Assembly (NCBI GenBank): GCA_963771305.1
Contig: CAVYTS010000035.1
Span: forward strand, 287,889 to 351,888
From: CAJCIT01 sp963771305
GTDB taxonomy: Bacteria > Acidobacteriota > Terriglobia > Bryobacterales > Bryobacteraceae
Length of the DNA: 64,000 nt
Direction: 5' to 3'
Made by a program: the position numbers and the translations under genes. Below are positions 17,644 through 25,432 of the stretch, in pieces. Within the stretch, counting starts at the first letter, position 1; each line of letters opens with the position of its first letter. The notes beneath the pieces are model-generated. The model made no database searches and was not told where the DNA came from. It saw only the letters and a program-made list of their open reading frames with translations.

Positions 17644-18072
17644 TCACTTCTTGAGATGTTCCAGGAGCCGGTCGATACCGGCCTGCGCGACGGAGCGATC
17701 CTCATCGGGCGACCCGGAACTGCATCCCACGCCTCCGGCGATCGTTCCATCAATGAAGATAGGCAGCCCGCCACCGAAGATGGTGAAGCGGCCCTGATTT
17801 GAAGCGTGAATGCCGAAGGCCGGACCGCCTGCTCCGCCGGAGACCGCGTATTCGTGAGTCCCCCGCCGTGCGCAAGCTGCAGTGAAGGCCTTGTTGATAG
17901 CCACATCAATACTGGTCACGCGTGCCTTGTCCATACGAATGAAGGCCAACAGATGACCACCGTCATCAACCACGGCTACGTCCATGTCGATGCCGATCTC
18001 ACGAGCCTTGGCCTCGCTTCCGGCGAGAACTACCCGGGCGTCGTCCAAAGACAGCTTGGGGGCCAGGTACAT
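17644..18072 (-). CDS. GlcG/HbpS family protein (DUF336)
   Basis: 142 aa. The fold signature is LSLDDARVVLAGSEAKAREI, followed by VAVVDDGGHLLAFIRMDKA, INKAFTAACARRGTHEY and the glycine-rich loop GGGLPIFIDGTIAGGVG, as in GlcG and the haem-binding HbpS. Members are found in glycolate, propanediol and redox-sensing contexts; haem degradation is shown for some. No partner gene is adjacent, so the role is open. It is divergent from the phasin gene across a 160-bp intergenic region. Confidence 0.88.
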   Translation of the reverse strand: MYLAPKLSLDDARVVLAGSEAKAREIGIDMDVAVVDDGGHLLAFIRMDKARVTSIDVAINKAFTAACARRGTHEYAVSGGAGGPAFGIHASNQGRFTIFGGGLPIFIDGTIAGGVGCSSGSPDEDRSVAQAGIDRLLEHLKK

Positions 18073-18148
18073 ACGTTATGCCTCCGTTTTTGAGGATACG
18101 CTAAGACCAGCGTTTTCAATGAGTACTGAAGGTCCAGACTTTTTGTTA

Positions 18149-18176
18149 TTGACACGGTCCGGCTTGGGCGTACAAT
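18149..18176 (+). promoter_or_regulatory. Sigma-70-type promoter of the phasin/PHA operon
   Basis: TTGACA at 18149-18154, a 16-bp spacer, and TACAAT at 18171-18176. The match to the -35/-10 consensus is close. It would start transcription around 18183-18187, some 45-50 bp before the phasin ATG. Confidence 0.7.
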
Positions 18177-18186
18177 GAAATCAGAA

Positions 18187-18203
18187 TTGCTGCAATGCAG
18201 CAA
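18187..18203. promoter_or_regulatory. 17-bp palindrome, probable PhaR operator
   Basis: TTGCTGCAATGCAGCAA is perfectly palindromic around a central A and contains the CTGC-N3-GCAG core reported for PhaR binding in other bacteria. It lies at the predicted transcription start, between the -10 box and the phasin ATG, where a bound repressor would block transcription. A phaR gene is encoded in the same locus at 23570. Confidence 0.65.
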
Positions 18204-18232
18204 AACGTTTTTCGTTCACCAAAGGAGTCAAC

Positions 18233-18814
18233 ATGAACGCCAAAACAACGAAACATGCGGACACTGCCGAAACGCCCGAGACGACAATGACCGCCTTTAC
18301 AACGCTCCTCAAGAGGAACGTTGAACGAATGGTGGAGTTACAAAAAGCTACGCTGGACACAGTGAGCCATCAGAATGCCGATGTCCTGGAAACCATGCGT
18401 CATACCCTGAAACCGTTTCCCGCAACGCCGCCGGAGCTGTTTAGCCTTGCCCAACAGGGTGTGGAAGGCTGGATCGGCGCGCAGAAGAGCATTCTGGATT
18501 GGATCGGTCAACAAACCGCTCAGGTGGTACATGCAACCGAGCAGAACGGTTCTGCGCCCTTGTCCGCCGCCAAGCTGAGCGAATTCGTCCAGCAAGCAGC
18601 CGAGCAGAGCGTGGCGACCCAGAAGACCATCCTCGATTTTGCTGCAAAGCAGAATAAGGCGGTTACTGAAGCCATCCAGCGGCAGGCTGGTGTGCAGGGG
18701 ACGCCAGTGGCTGCGGTGACCGAATCCATCCATCGCGGCGTTGCAACGCTGATCGACGGCCAGAAGACCTTTCTCGATACCGCGATGAAGATGACGAAGG
18801 CAGCGAGAAGCTGA
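18233..18814 (+). CDS. Phasin-like PHA granule protein
   Basis: 193 aa, preceded by AAAGGAG 7 nt upstream. The protein is helical and amphipathic and lacks cysteines. A motif of the form Q-K-x-x-L-D recurs four times: QKATLDTVSHQ, QKSILDWIGQQ, QKTILDFAAKQ and QKTFLDTAMKM, with intervening Gln/Ala-rich helices. Phasins coat polyhydroxyalkanoate granules. The position directly after the candidate PhaR operator and before the synthase genes supports the role. Sequence similarity to known phasins is only general, so the call depends on context and helix pattern. Confidence 0.75.
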   Translation: MNAKTTKHADTAETPETTMTAFTTLLKRNVERMVELQKATLDTVSHQNADVLETMRHTLKPFPATPPELFSLAQQGVEGWIGAQKSILDWIGQQTAQVVHATEQNGSAPLSAAKLSEFVQQAAEQSVATQKTILDFAAKQNKAVTEAIQRQAGVQGTPVAAVTESIHRGVATLIDGQKTFLDTAMKMTKAARS

Positions 18815-18869
18815 CGGCTCAGAGTGACGGTGAAGCCGGTGCACCAAGCCGGCGCGAAAGGTTATCGCG

Positions 18870-19277
18870 ATGAGTGAGTCCAATGATGACGGTAAACCGT
18901 TCGATCCGTTTGAAGCTTGGCGAGGCATGCGAAACGTAGGCATGGACGCCTGGGCGAAAGCCATGACGGAGGCGGTCAATTCGGAAGAATACGCTAAGTC
19001 TAGCGGGGCCATGATGGATGCGTATTTGACTGCCTCCATTCCTCTTCGGGAAGTGCTCGAAAAAGCGATGGCGCAGGCGCTGCAGCAAATGAATATGCCG
19101 ACCCGCGCCGACTTCATCAGCTTGGCTGAGCGCCTTACGCAAGTGGAGATGAGTTTAGACGACATGGACGCGAAGCTGGAGGCAATTGCGAAGCGCCCGG
19201 CGGAGACGGCGGCCGCCAAACCGGCACCTGCCAAGGCGGCGCCCGCGAAGGCGCGACGCAAGGAGGCCAAAAAATAA
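18870..19277 (+). CDS. phaE: PhaE-like subunit of class III PHA synthase
   Basis: 135 aa, short compared with PhaE of purple sulfur bacteria (about 350 aa). The N-terminus WRGMRNVGMDAWAKAM and the region MNMPTRADFISLAERLTQVE with LDDMDAKLEAI resemble the C-terminal PhaE/PhaR-subunit signature that ends in a coiled coil. The tail is Ala/Pro/Lys-rich (AKPAPAKAAPAKARRKEAKK). The stop overlaps the phaC start by one base (TAATG), which points to translational coupling and complex formation with PhaC. A phasin-like accessory protein is the alternative. Confidence 0.72.
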   Translation: MSESNDDGKPFDPFEAWRGMRNVGMDAWAKAMTEAVNSEEYAKSSGAMMDAYLTASIPLREVLEKAMAQALQQMNMPTRADFISLAERLTQVEMSLDDMDAKLEAIAKRPAETAAAKPAPAKAAPAKARRKEAKK

Positions 19278-20362
19278 TGACGCCCACTTCCGTTGGAATC
19301 GAAGAATTTGCAGCCGCCGAGTTTGCGAGAGCCGAGCAAATGCTCCGGCGCGCCAGCAAAGTCCTCACCACCAAAGCCCAGATCGCACAGACCCCTAAGC
19401 AGCAGATTTGGGCGCTCAATAAGACGAAGCTCTACCGCTATATTCCCGTAGTCCCGGCGGAACAGCGGCACCCGGTTCCACTTTTGCTGGTCTTCGCTCT
19501 CATGAACCGGCCCTCTATTCTCGACCTGCGGCCCGGCCACAGCTTTGTCGAGTTCATGGTGTCGCAGGGTTATGACGTCTATTTGCTGGATTGGGGGGCG
19601 CCCGGTCCGGAAGACCAGAATCTCAAATTCGACGACTATGCGCTGGACTATCTTCCCCGTGCCATCCGGAAACTAAAGAGTGTTTCAGGCGCTACTGAGT
19701 TCAGCATGCTGGGCTGGTGCATCGGCGCGATTCTAGCCACGCTCTACGCGGCGGTACGCCCGGACGATGGACTGCGCAATTTGTTGTTACTTACCGCGCC
19801 TCTTGATTTCTCGAAGAAAGATAACATCACGTTTGCCCGGTGGACAGACGAGCGCTATTTCGACGTCGACAAAACGCTGGCGATGTTCGGTAACATGCCC
19901 GCCGAAATGATCGAATACGGCGCGAAAGCTTTGAAGCCGGTTGAGAACTACGTCGGCAACTATCTTCGGCTCTGGGACAACCTCGAAAACCCGAAGATCG
20001 TCGAATCCTGGCACGCCATGAACACATGGGTTACCGATAACATTCCTATGTCTGGCGCTGCCTTTCGCCAGTTGATTGTCGATTTGTACCGCAACGACCG
20101 TCTAATGCAAGGCACGTGGGTTGTGCGTGGGGAACGCGTCGACGTGAGCCGGATTAAAGCCAACCTGATGACCGTGATCGCCGGCAATGACCACATCACT
20201 CCAGCGTGTCAATCGGAAACGCTGCAGGATAAAGTCAGCAGCAAGGATAAAGAATTGTTTCGTATTCGAGGCGGCCACATCGGCATCATGGCGGGCAGTG
20301 ACGCCGCCAGGAGTACCTGGCCGCATATCGATGCCTGGCTTGGTAAGCGGTCGGGCAAATAG
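19277..20362 (+). CDS. phaC: Class III poly(3-hydroxyalkanoate) synthase catalytic subunit PhaC
   Basis: 361 aa, the usual length for class III. Polymerises (R)-3-hydroxyacyl-CoA at the granule surface. The lipase-like box has the nucleophile Cys148 (GWCIGA). Catalytic Asp305 is in IAGNDHITP and His334 in RGGHIGIMAG. LLVFALMNRPSILDLRPG and GYDVYLLDWGAPGPED are highly conserved family blocks. It is coupled to the phaE-like gene and followed by a reductase in the same operon. Confidence 0.95.
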   Translation: MTPTSVGIEEFAAAEFARAEQMLRRASKVLTTKAQIAQTPKQQIWALNKTKLYRYIPVVPAEQRHPVPLLLVFALMNRPSILDLRPGHSFVEFMVSQGYDVYLLDWGAPGPEDQNLKFDDYALDYLPRAIRKLKSVSGATEFSMLGWCIGAILATLYAAVRPDDGLRNLLLLTAPLDFSKKDNITFARWTDERYFDVDKTLAMFGNMPAEMIEYGAKALKPVENYVGNYLRLWDNLENPKIVESWHAMNTWVTDNIPMSGAAFRQLIVDLYRNDRLMQGTWVVRGERVDVSRIKANLMTVIAGNDHITPACQSETLQDKVSSKDKELFRIRGGHIGIMAGSDAARSTWPHIDAWLGKRSGK

Positions 20363-20378
20363 GAGGCAGTGCAATTTT

Positions 20379-21194
20379 ATGAATATTCGTGATTCGATCG
20401 CAGTCGTAACCGGAGCGGGCAGCGGAATCGGCTATGCCGTTTCTATGGAGCTGGCGCGGCGCGGCGCGAAGCTAATTGCCATGGTTGACCGCTCCGATCA
20501 TGTATTGGAGACCGCCAAGTGCGTGCGGAATGCCGGCAAGTCGGCCGTTCATACCTTTCAGGGCGATACTACCGACGCGAAGTTTCGCGAAAGCGTCTTC
20601 GATTCCGTTTGTGAGATGTGCGGCCCGCCGAACATCTGCGTTCCGGCCGCCGGCATCGCCCGCGACGCGCTTGCCGTCAGGATGAACAAAGAAACGCTAC
20701 AGCCGGAAATCTACCCGCTCGACACCTTCCGCCAGGTAATCGAAGTTGACCTCATCGCTCCCATCTATTGGGCGCTGGAGATGCTCGCCCGCATTGCCAA
20801 AGAGCGATTCGCAGCGGGCTTGAAACGCTGGCAGCCCGAGGAAGGCACCCAGGGCGTAGCGGTCTTCATCGGCTCTATTTCATCGGCGGGCATTAAGGGA
20901 CAGATCGCCTATTCGGCTTCCAAGGCCGGCCTCGAAGGCGCGGCCAACACGCTTGGCAAAGAGGCCAGCTACTACGGCGTGCGCTGTGGTGTCATACATC
21001 CCGGCTTTACCGACACCCCGATGGTTCGCGCACTGGGCGAAGAGTACATCCGCAAACATATACTGCCCGAAACGCAACTGGGCCGGTTGATCAAACCGGA
21101 AGAGATCGCCGATGCCATCTGCTTCATGGCTTCGAATTCGGCGGTCAGCGGCCAGCTTTGGGCGGATGCCGGCTGGCACCCGTCCGCAGCCTAA
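20379..21194 (+). CDS. Short-chain dehydrogenase/reductase in the PHA operon
   Basis: 271 aa from the ATG at 20379, with AGGAGG 12 nt upstream. The Rossmann motif TGAGSGIG and the active site SISSAGIKGQIAYSASKAG (Ser, Tyr-x-x-x-Lys) are present. It has an inserted segment around KERFAAGLKRWQPEEGTQG, not usual in FabG/PhaB. It ends with WADAGW rather than the standard GG-x-Y ending. It probably supplies or recycles 3-hydroxyacyl-CoA, but since a canonical PhaB lies opposite, a different chain length or stereochemistry is possible. Confidence 0.87.
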   Translation: MNIRDSIAVVTGAGSGIGYAVSMELARRGAKLIAMVDRSDHVLETAKCVRNAGKSAVHTFQGDTTDAKFRESVFDSVCEMCGPPNICVPAAGIARDALAVRMNKETLQPEIYPLDTFRQVIEVDLIAPIYWALEMLARIAKERFAAGLKRWQPEEGTQGVAVFIGSISSAGIKGQIAYSASKAGLEGAANTLGKEASYYGVRCGVIHPGFTDTPMVRALGEEYIRKHILPETQLGRLIKPEEIADAICFMASNSAVSGQLWADAGWHPSAA

Positions 21195-21198
21195 GCGG

Positions 21199-21217
21199 TC
21201 TACCTATGTCAGGTAGA
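21199..21217. terminator. Short hairpin between the converging PHA operons
   Basis: TCTACCT and AGGTAGA can pair with a 5-nt loop; the hairpin overlaps the last codons of the minus-strand reductase. There is no U-tract, so it is only a weak candidate for a bidirectional terminator. Confidence 0.3.
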
Positions 21218-21980
21218 TCCCGCCGTTCACGTTGATTGTCTGGCCGGTGATGTAGTCTGCATCGGCAGCCAGGAAGGCCACCGCTTTAGCGACATCTTCT
21301 GAGCTGCCGAAGCGGCCCATCGGAATGCGGCTCTTGATTTGTTCTTGAACGTTCGCCGCGACATTGTTAAACATGTCGGTCATTGTGAAGCCGGGCGCGA
21401 CGGAGTTCGCGGTGATGTTGTACTTCGCCAATTCAAGGGCAATCACCTTCGTGAATGCCATCATTCCGCCTTTGCTGGCCGCATAGTTGGCCTGGCCAAA
21501 ATTGCCGGCTTCGGCCGAATAGGAGCTGATATTGATGATCCGTCCGAACTTTTGTTCGATCATCGACGGAATCGCAGCACTCGTGGTGTAATACGGGCCG
21601 TCGAGGTTGACGCGCATCACTTCATGCCATTCTTCATCTGTGAGCTTCCGGATCGAGTGGTCGCGCGTGATGCCGGCGTTGTTCACCAGAATGTCCAAGC
21701 GGCCCCATTCCCCGACTACACGTTTCACCACATCGCGCGCTGTCGTCGCCTCGCCCACATGACCTTGAACCAGCAGAGAGCGGCGTCCCAAGGCGCAAAT
21801 TTCCTTGACCACCTCTTCCGCCTCATGCAGCGCCGCGTTGTAATTAACTGCCACGTCCGCTCCACGCCGCGCTAACTCGAGCGCAATCGCGTGACCGATA
21901 CCGCGAGACGCACCCGTTACGAGTGCGCATTTGCCGGCCAAGGTGCCGATTCCATTTCCATTTCCGTTGGTTTCATGCAT
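21204..21980 (-). CDS. phaB: Acetoacetyl-CoA reductase-type SDR (PhaB/FabG-like)
   Basis: 258 aa from the ATG at 21980, with AAGGAG 8 nt upstream; the longer frame to 22058 lacks such a signal. NADPH-binding motif TGASRGIG, the NNAGITRD block, and the active site NISSYSAEAGNFGQANYAASK (Ser, Tyr, Lys) agree with PhaB. The C-terminus YITGQTINVNGGIYLT is standard. It lies 13 bp downstream of the thiolase gene, so the pair converts acetyl-CoA to (R)-3-hydroxybutyryl-CoA. FabG-type function in fatty acid synthesis cannot be excluded by sequence alone. Confidence 0.9.
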   Translation of the reverse strand: MHETNGNGNGIGTLAGKCALVTGASRGIGHAIALELARRGADVAVNYNAALHEAEEVVKEICALGRRSLLVQGHVGEATTARDVVKRVVGEWGRLDILVNNAGITRDHSIRKLTDEEWHEVMRVNLDGPYYTTSAAIPSMIEQKFGRIINISSYSAEAGNFGQANYAASKGGMMAFTKVIALELAKYNITANSVAPGFTMTDMFNNVAANVQEQIKSRIPMGRFGSSEDVAKAVAFLAADADYITGQTINVNGGIYLT

Positions 21981-21993
21981 GTTGATTCTCCTT

Positions 21994-23181
21994 CTATAGC
22001 CTTTCGAAAATCGCGGCAATGCCCTGTCCGCCACCGATACATAGCGAGACCAGAGCATATTGGCCTTGAATGCGGTGCAGCTCGTAAAGCGCCTTGACGG
22101 TGATCAGGCAACCGCTTGCGCCGATGGGATGCCCGAGCGCAATGGCGCCGCCATTGGGGTTGGTCCGGTCGCGTGGCAGGTCGAGTTCTTTAATGACCGC
22201 CAAAGACTGCGCGGCAAATGCTTCGTTCAACTCGATGAGATCCATCTCTTCCAGCTTTAATCCAGACTTCTGCAAAGCCTTGCGGATCGCGGTCACCGGA
22301 CCAATGCCCATGTACTTCGGCTCAACGCCGACAAGCGAGTAGGCAACTAATCGTGCCATAGGTTTCAAGCCGCGCTTTGCGGCGGTCTCGCCGTTCATAA
22401 CCACCACTGCCCCGGCGGCGTCGTTCAGACCCGAAGAGTTGCCGGCCGTCACGGTGCCTGTTTTGCTGAACGCAGGTTTGAGCTTGGCCATGCCCTCCAG
22501 CGATGCGTCCGCGCGCGGATGCTCGTCGGTCTTGAACAGCGTTACGCCTTCCTTCGATTTAAGTTCTACCGGAACGATCTGCTCCTGGAAGCGGCAGTTC
22601 TTAATCGCCGCAAGAGCACGCCGGTGACTTTCCACCGCGAACTCGTCCTGCTCCTCACGGCTGATGTTGTACTTGGTCGCTATATTCTCAACCGTCAGAC
22701 CCATGTGAACGTTCTCGATGGGGTCGGTCAGAGCTGCATTCATCGCGTCAACAACCGCGCCATCGCTCATCCGTTGTCCCCAACGCATGCTGGGCAGCCA
22801 GTAAAGTGATCGGGTCATACACTCGGCCCCGCCCGCCACCGCCGCATCGGCGTCGCCCAGCTTAATCATTTGCGCGGCGGAGACGATAGCCTGCAGACCG
22901 CTTCCGCATAACCGGTTCAGCGTTAAAGCCGGAGTCTCGACGGGAAGGCCCGCGTTGACGCAGGCCACGCGGGAAATATACATGTCCTTCGGATCGGTGT
23001 GGATCACGTTGCCGAAAACAACATGATCAACATCTTTGGGTTCGATGCCCGACCGCGAGACAGCCTCGCGGGTTACGATGGTTGCCAACTCGGACGGAGG
23101 TTTGTCTTTCAAGCTCCCGCCATACTTGCCGATCGCTGTGCGAACTGCGCTGAGAACGACTACGTCATGACTACTGTCCAT
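21994..23181 (-). CDS. phaA: Acetyl-CoA C-acetyltransferase (thiolase, PhaA)
   Basis: 395 aa from the ATG at 23181, with AAGGAG 8 nt upstream. The biosynthetic or degradative thiolase condenses two acetyl-CoA to acetoacetyl-CoA. The acyl-accepting Cys92 is in NRLCGSGLQA, His351 in GHPIGASG and Cys381 in LCIGGGQG. The block NEAFAAQSLAV is also conserved. First gene of a phaA-phaB unit that runs toward the phaEC operon on the other strand. Confidence 0.94.
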   Translation of the reverse strand: MDSSHDVVVLSAVRTAIGKYGGSLKDKPPSELATIVTREAVSRSGIEPKDVDHVVFGNVIHTDPKDMYISRVACVNAGLPVETPALTLNRLCGSGLQAIVSAAQMIKLGDADAAVAGGAECMTRSLYWLPSMRWGQRMSDGAVVDAMNAALTDPIENVHMGLTVENIATKYNISREEQDEFAVESHRRALAAIKNCRFQEQIVPVELKSKEGVTLFKTDEHPRADASLEGMAKLKPAFSKTGTVTAGNSSGLNDAAGAVVVMNGETAAKRGLKPMARLVAYSLVGVEPKYMGIGPVTAIRKALQKSGLKLEEMDLIELNEAFAAQSLAVIKELDLPRDRTNPNGGAIALGHPIGASGCLITVKALYELHRIQGQYALVSLCIGGGQGIAAIFERL

Positions 23182-23569
23182 GAGACACTCCTTGTGGGTT
23201 AACACCCAGAACATGGGCGATAAAACGCACCCGATACGAACTTGTGGAACAACCCGGTCTTGAAGTCAATGGATCGAATGGGGGGCGTTCATCCCCATGG
23301 CCTGAATGTTGCAATCGGGACGCCGTTACGAATACAGCCATTCGTGTTCGAACACCCCGAGTCCCCCGGGTAGGGTAGGCGCCCTCGCCTGCGCACGAGC
23401 CCTGCTCGTGCTGTTCCAGCTGTCAAAGCCGACCCTCCGCATTCGTGTCCGTAGTGGAGACCGAATCCCATTGACCGCGCTCCATTTCTTTTTCGACTAG
23501 TGGATTATTAAGACGCGTCGTACCCCACTAGCTTGTAGAGTGGAACTGGAGAGCTATCCCGAAAGCCCC
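23182..23569. other. Intergenic region between phaA and phaR
   Basis: No convincing gene. It must contain the divergent promoters of phaA and phaR. A perfect 8-bp hairpin (GCACGAGC, 3-nt loop, GCTCGTGC) lies at 23393-23411. No second copy of the CTGC-N3-GCAG operator was seen. Confidence 0.5.
23393..23411. repeat. Perfect 8-bp hairpin, loop CCT
   Basis: GCACGAGC-CCT-GCTCGTGC. It could be a transcription-attenuating or REP-like structure between the divergent phaA and phaR genes; no U-tract follows. Confidence 0.45.
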
Positions 23570-24118
23570 ATGCCAGCCCGACCCGTGATCATTAAGAAGT
23601 ACGAAAACCGGCGTCTCTATGACACATCCAATAGCCGGTACGTCAACCTGGAAGACATCGCTCAGATGGTGCGTGAAGGAACCGAAGTGCAGGTGCTGGA
23701 TGCCGCCACGGGCGAGGATCTGACCCGGCTCGTTCTTAGCCAGATTGTGGTGGAAAGCGCTAAAGCTCCCAACTCCGCATTCCCGCTCGACATGTTGCGG
23801 CAGATGATCGTGGCTTCAGGGCAGGTGAGCCGCGAGGGGCTACTAGGCTACATGAAGGCGATGGTCGACATGTATCAGAACACCTATCGGGCGTTCGCGC
23901 CCGGGTTGTCCCCGTTCGACTTCGTCCAGCCGAAATCCGGCCCGGAGACCACTGAAACGCCACCGCCGGATGGCAGCGCGGCGCCACCCCCGCCCGGCGC
24001 CCAGCCATCCGTAGAGGAACTCCGCCGACGGGTGGAAGAATTGGAACGCCTCATCCCCAAGAGCACGTCTGCGCGGCCGGCGGCAAAACGCAAACGAACA
24101 GCGCGCTCTAGGCGTTAG
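23570..24118 (+). CDS. phaR: Polyhydroxyalkanoate synthesis regulator PhaR
   Basis: 182 aa from the ATG at 23570; a GTG at 23540 in the same frame is the alternative. The N-terminal PHB/PHA DNA-binding domain is clear: VIIKKYENRRLYDTSNSRYV, then LEDIAQMVREG, FPLDMLRQMI and GYMKAMVDMYQNTYRAF. The C-terminus is Pro-rich (about 125-155), then a short coiled coil (VEELRRRVEELERLI) and a basic tail. PhaR represses phasin genes and dissociates onto nascent polymer. The palindrome at 18187 is its likely target. Confidence 0.92.
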   Translation: MPARPVIIKKYENRRLYDTSNSRYVNLEDIAQMVREGTEVQVLDAATGEDLTRLVLSQIVVESAKAPNSAFPLDMLRQMIVASGQVSREGLLGYMKAMVDMYQNTYRAFAPGLSPFDFVQPKSGPETTETPPPDGSAAPPPPGAQPSVEELRRRVEELERLIPKSTSARPAAKRKRTARSRR

Positions 24119-24180
24119 CACCTACACCGCTGGATTCTTCCGTTTTCGCAAAGCCTAACGCCGTTTCGGTTTGCGCTTGT

Positions 24181-24462
24181 TCAGCTTCGGGAGCGATGTG
24201 CCCCGCCACCCAGACCGCCCAGATCGATAATGACCGCGATCACCAGCCAGATCAGGTTAATGCCGGCCAGTGCCATGCCGCTGTTCACTTCCCACGCGTA
24301 AACGATGGTTGTGAGAGGCAGGAAAATGAACCCCAGCAGCGGCACCAGCAAACCGCCGTGAAAAGCCCGCTGCAGATAGGTGGAGAACAGCCACATCAAT
24401 ACCAAAGCAATGCGGGGAAACGCCAAAACGACGATCAGAAAGAGACAAGGCATATTCGGCAC
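24181..24462 (-). CDS. Small conserved inner-membrane protein
   Basis: 93 aa with three hydrophobic stretches: LFLIVVLAFPRIALVLMWLF, GGLLVPLLGFIFLPLTTIVY and INLIWLVIAVIIDL. The sequence, including the LQRAFHG loop and the Gly/His/Arg tail (GGLGGGAHRSRS), matches a family of short hypothetical proteins that I have seen in actinobacteria and acidobacteria. The function is unknown. It stands alone between phaR and the small mobile element. Confidence 0.75.
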   Translation of the reverse strand: MPNMPCLFLIVVLAFPRIALVLMWLFSTYLQRAFHGGLLVPLLGFIFLPLTTIVYAWEVNSGMALAGINLIWLVIAVIIDLGGLGGGAHRSRS

Positions 24463-24649
24463 TCTGCTTGCTTGGAGCTACCAAGCTCGCTCTGTTCGTG
24501 AGTGTACCAAAAGTAAGCCAAGTTGCAGATGCCTTTCGCAGCCGCAACTGTCAAAGTGCGAACGCAAGCATGGGAGGCTTGGATACAAGCCGCGACCTAG
24601 CTAGTTTCTGTCGCGAAACTCATAAGTTATTGATTCCCAACTGATTAGT

Positions 24650-24678
24650 AATCATAGGCAGGCTGAGAACCTATGATT
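24650..24678. repeat. Stem-loop near the left end of the small element
   Basis: AATCATAGG (24650-24658) and CCTATGATT (24670-24678) form a perfect 9-bp stem with an 11-nt loop, about 35 bp inside the left inverted repeat. It might protect the element from read-through transcription or be a protein-binding site. Confidence 0.5.
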
Positions 24679-24803
24679 CGGTGCGGCCGCCGTACGTTTC
24701 AGCCTCACCACGCGCGGTTGTGGCGGCTTGCGATAAAACAAATCGGGAAAAATGTCGCGCGAACAATTGACAAATTCCGCTGGGTGTTATTTCATCTATA
24801 TAG

Positions 24804-25124
24804 ATGAATCAAGAAGCAACTCTTCGCAAGCGTGCCAAACTCGCCGCGGCCCTCCCTTTCACCGCCGAGATCGTCCGCGGCTCTCTGCTCCGCCGCGTCA
24901 TTCGCCATCGCTCCGGCTGTGCCGTGTGCGCCGACGGAAAAGGCCATCCCGTATGGGTGTTGACGGTCAGTTATCCGGGCGGGGGCACCAAGCAGTTCAG
25001 CCTCCGCCCCGAACAGAAGCCAGTCGTCGAGCAGTGGTTGCGCAATTACCACAAGCTCAAAGCCTCCTTGGAGCGCATCTGTGAGGTCAATCTTGAACTG
25101 CTGCGAGCGGAGAAGAAAAAATGA
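24804..25124 (+). CDS. DUF6788-like small mobile-element protein
   Basis: 106 aa. It shares the layout of the protein at 43396: an N-terminal basic helix, RGSLLRRVIRHRSGCAVCADGKGH, VSYPGGGTKQFSLRPEQ, and a C-terminal helix LERICEVNLELLRAEKKK. The Cys-rich stretch (SGC-x2-C) is reduced compared with the other copy (KPGCKCADGRGH). Proteins of this type usually precede transposase or recombinase genes; their role is unknown. The stop overlaps the next start (ATGA). Confidence 0.78.
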   Translation: MNQEATLRKRAKLAAALPFTAEIVRGSLLRRVIRHRSGCAVCADGKGHPVWVLTVSYPGGGTKQFSLRPEQKPVVEQWLRNYHKLKASLERICEVNLELLRAEKKK

Positions 25125-25237
25125 GCCGCCTCCTCATCCCTCAACTCAGCTTCGCCGATCTCCAATTGCAGAATCTGGGAATCCACCTTGACCTTCATCG
25201 CAGAACCGAACGCAGTGTTCGGCTAAATGCCTATTGA
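25121..25237 (+). pseudogene. 38-codon remnant of the ORF downstream of the DUF6788-like gene
   Basis: Starts at the ATGA overlap and reads MSRLLIPQLSFADLQLQNLG followed by IHLDLHRRTERSVRLNAY, then a stop. The coupling suggests the start of the element's transposase, whose body has been lost. I cannot place the family from so few residues. Confidence 0.45.
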
Positions 25238-25432
25238 GGATTAATCGGCCTTTTATACTGTAATCATTGGCAGGAAGCAGACAATAGCCGACAAAAATAC
25301 GGTAACCATCCAACCTGGCACGCTCCCTACTAGCCCCACCAGGGCCTGGTGCCTCTCGGGACTCGTCCGGCACCGCGAATTTCAGCCATTTCGCGACAGA
25401 AACTAGCTAAGCTAGAGCTAAGTTCTTGAAGC

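Larger units (their letters stand above)
24604..25403. mobile_element. About 800-bp element bounded by perfect inverted repeats
   Basis: GTTTCTGTCGCGAAA at 24604-24618 has its exact reverse complement at 25389-25403. The inverted identity extends outward through TAGCTA (24598-24603 and 25404-25409), which may be a palindromic target repeat. Inside are a DUF6788-like gene and the first 38 codons of a second ORF, but no transposase. It is best read as an internally deleted, non-autonomous copy of a transposon. The 140 bp between the last codon (25237) and the right repeat (25389) show nothing recognisable. Confidence 0.7.

Noticed and set aside
25150..25390. CRISPR-like or tRNA-like structure in the small element
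   Set aside because: No repeat periodicity and no cloverleaf pairing seen.
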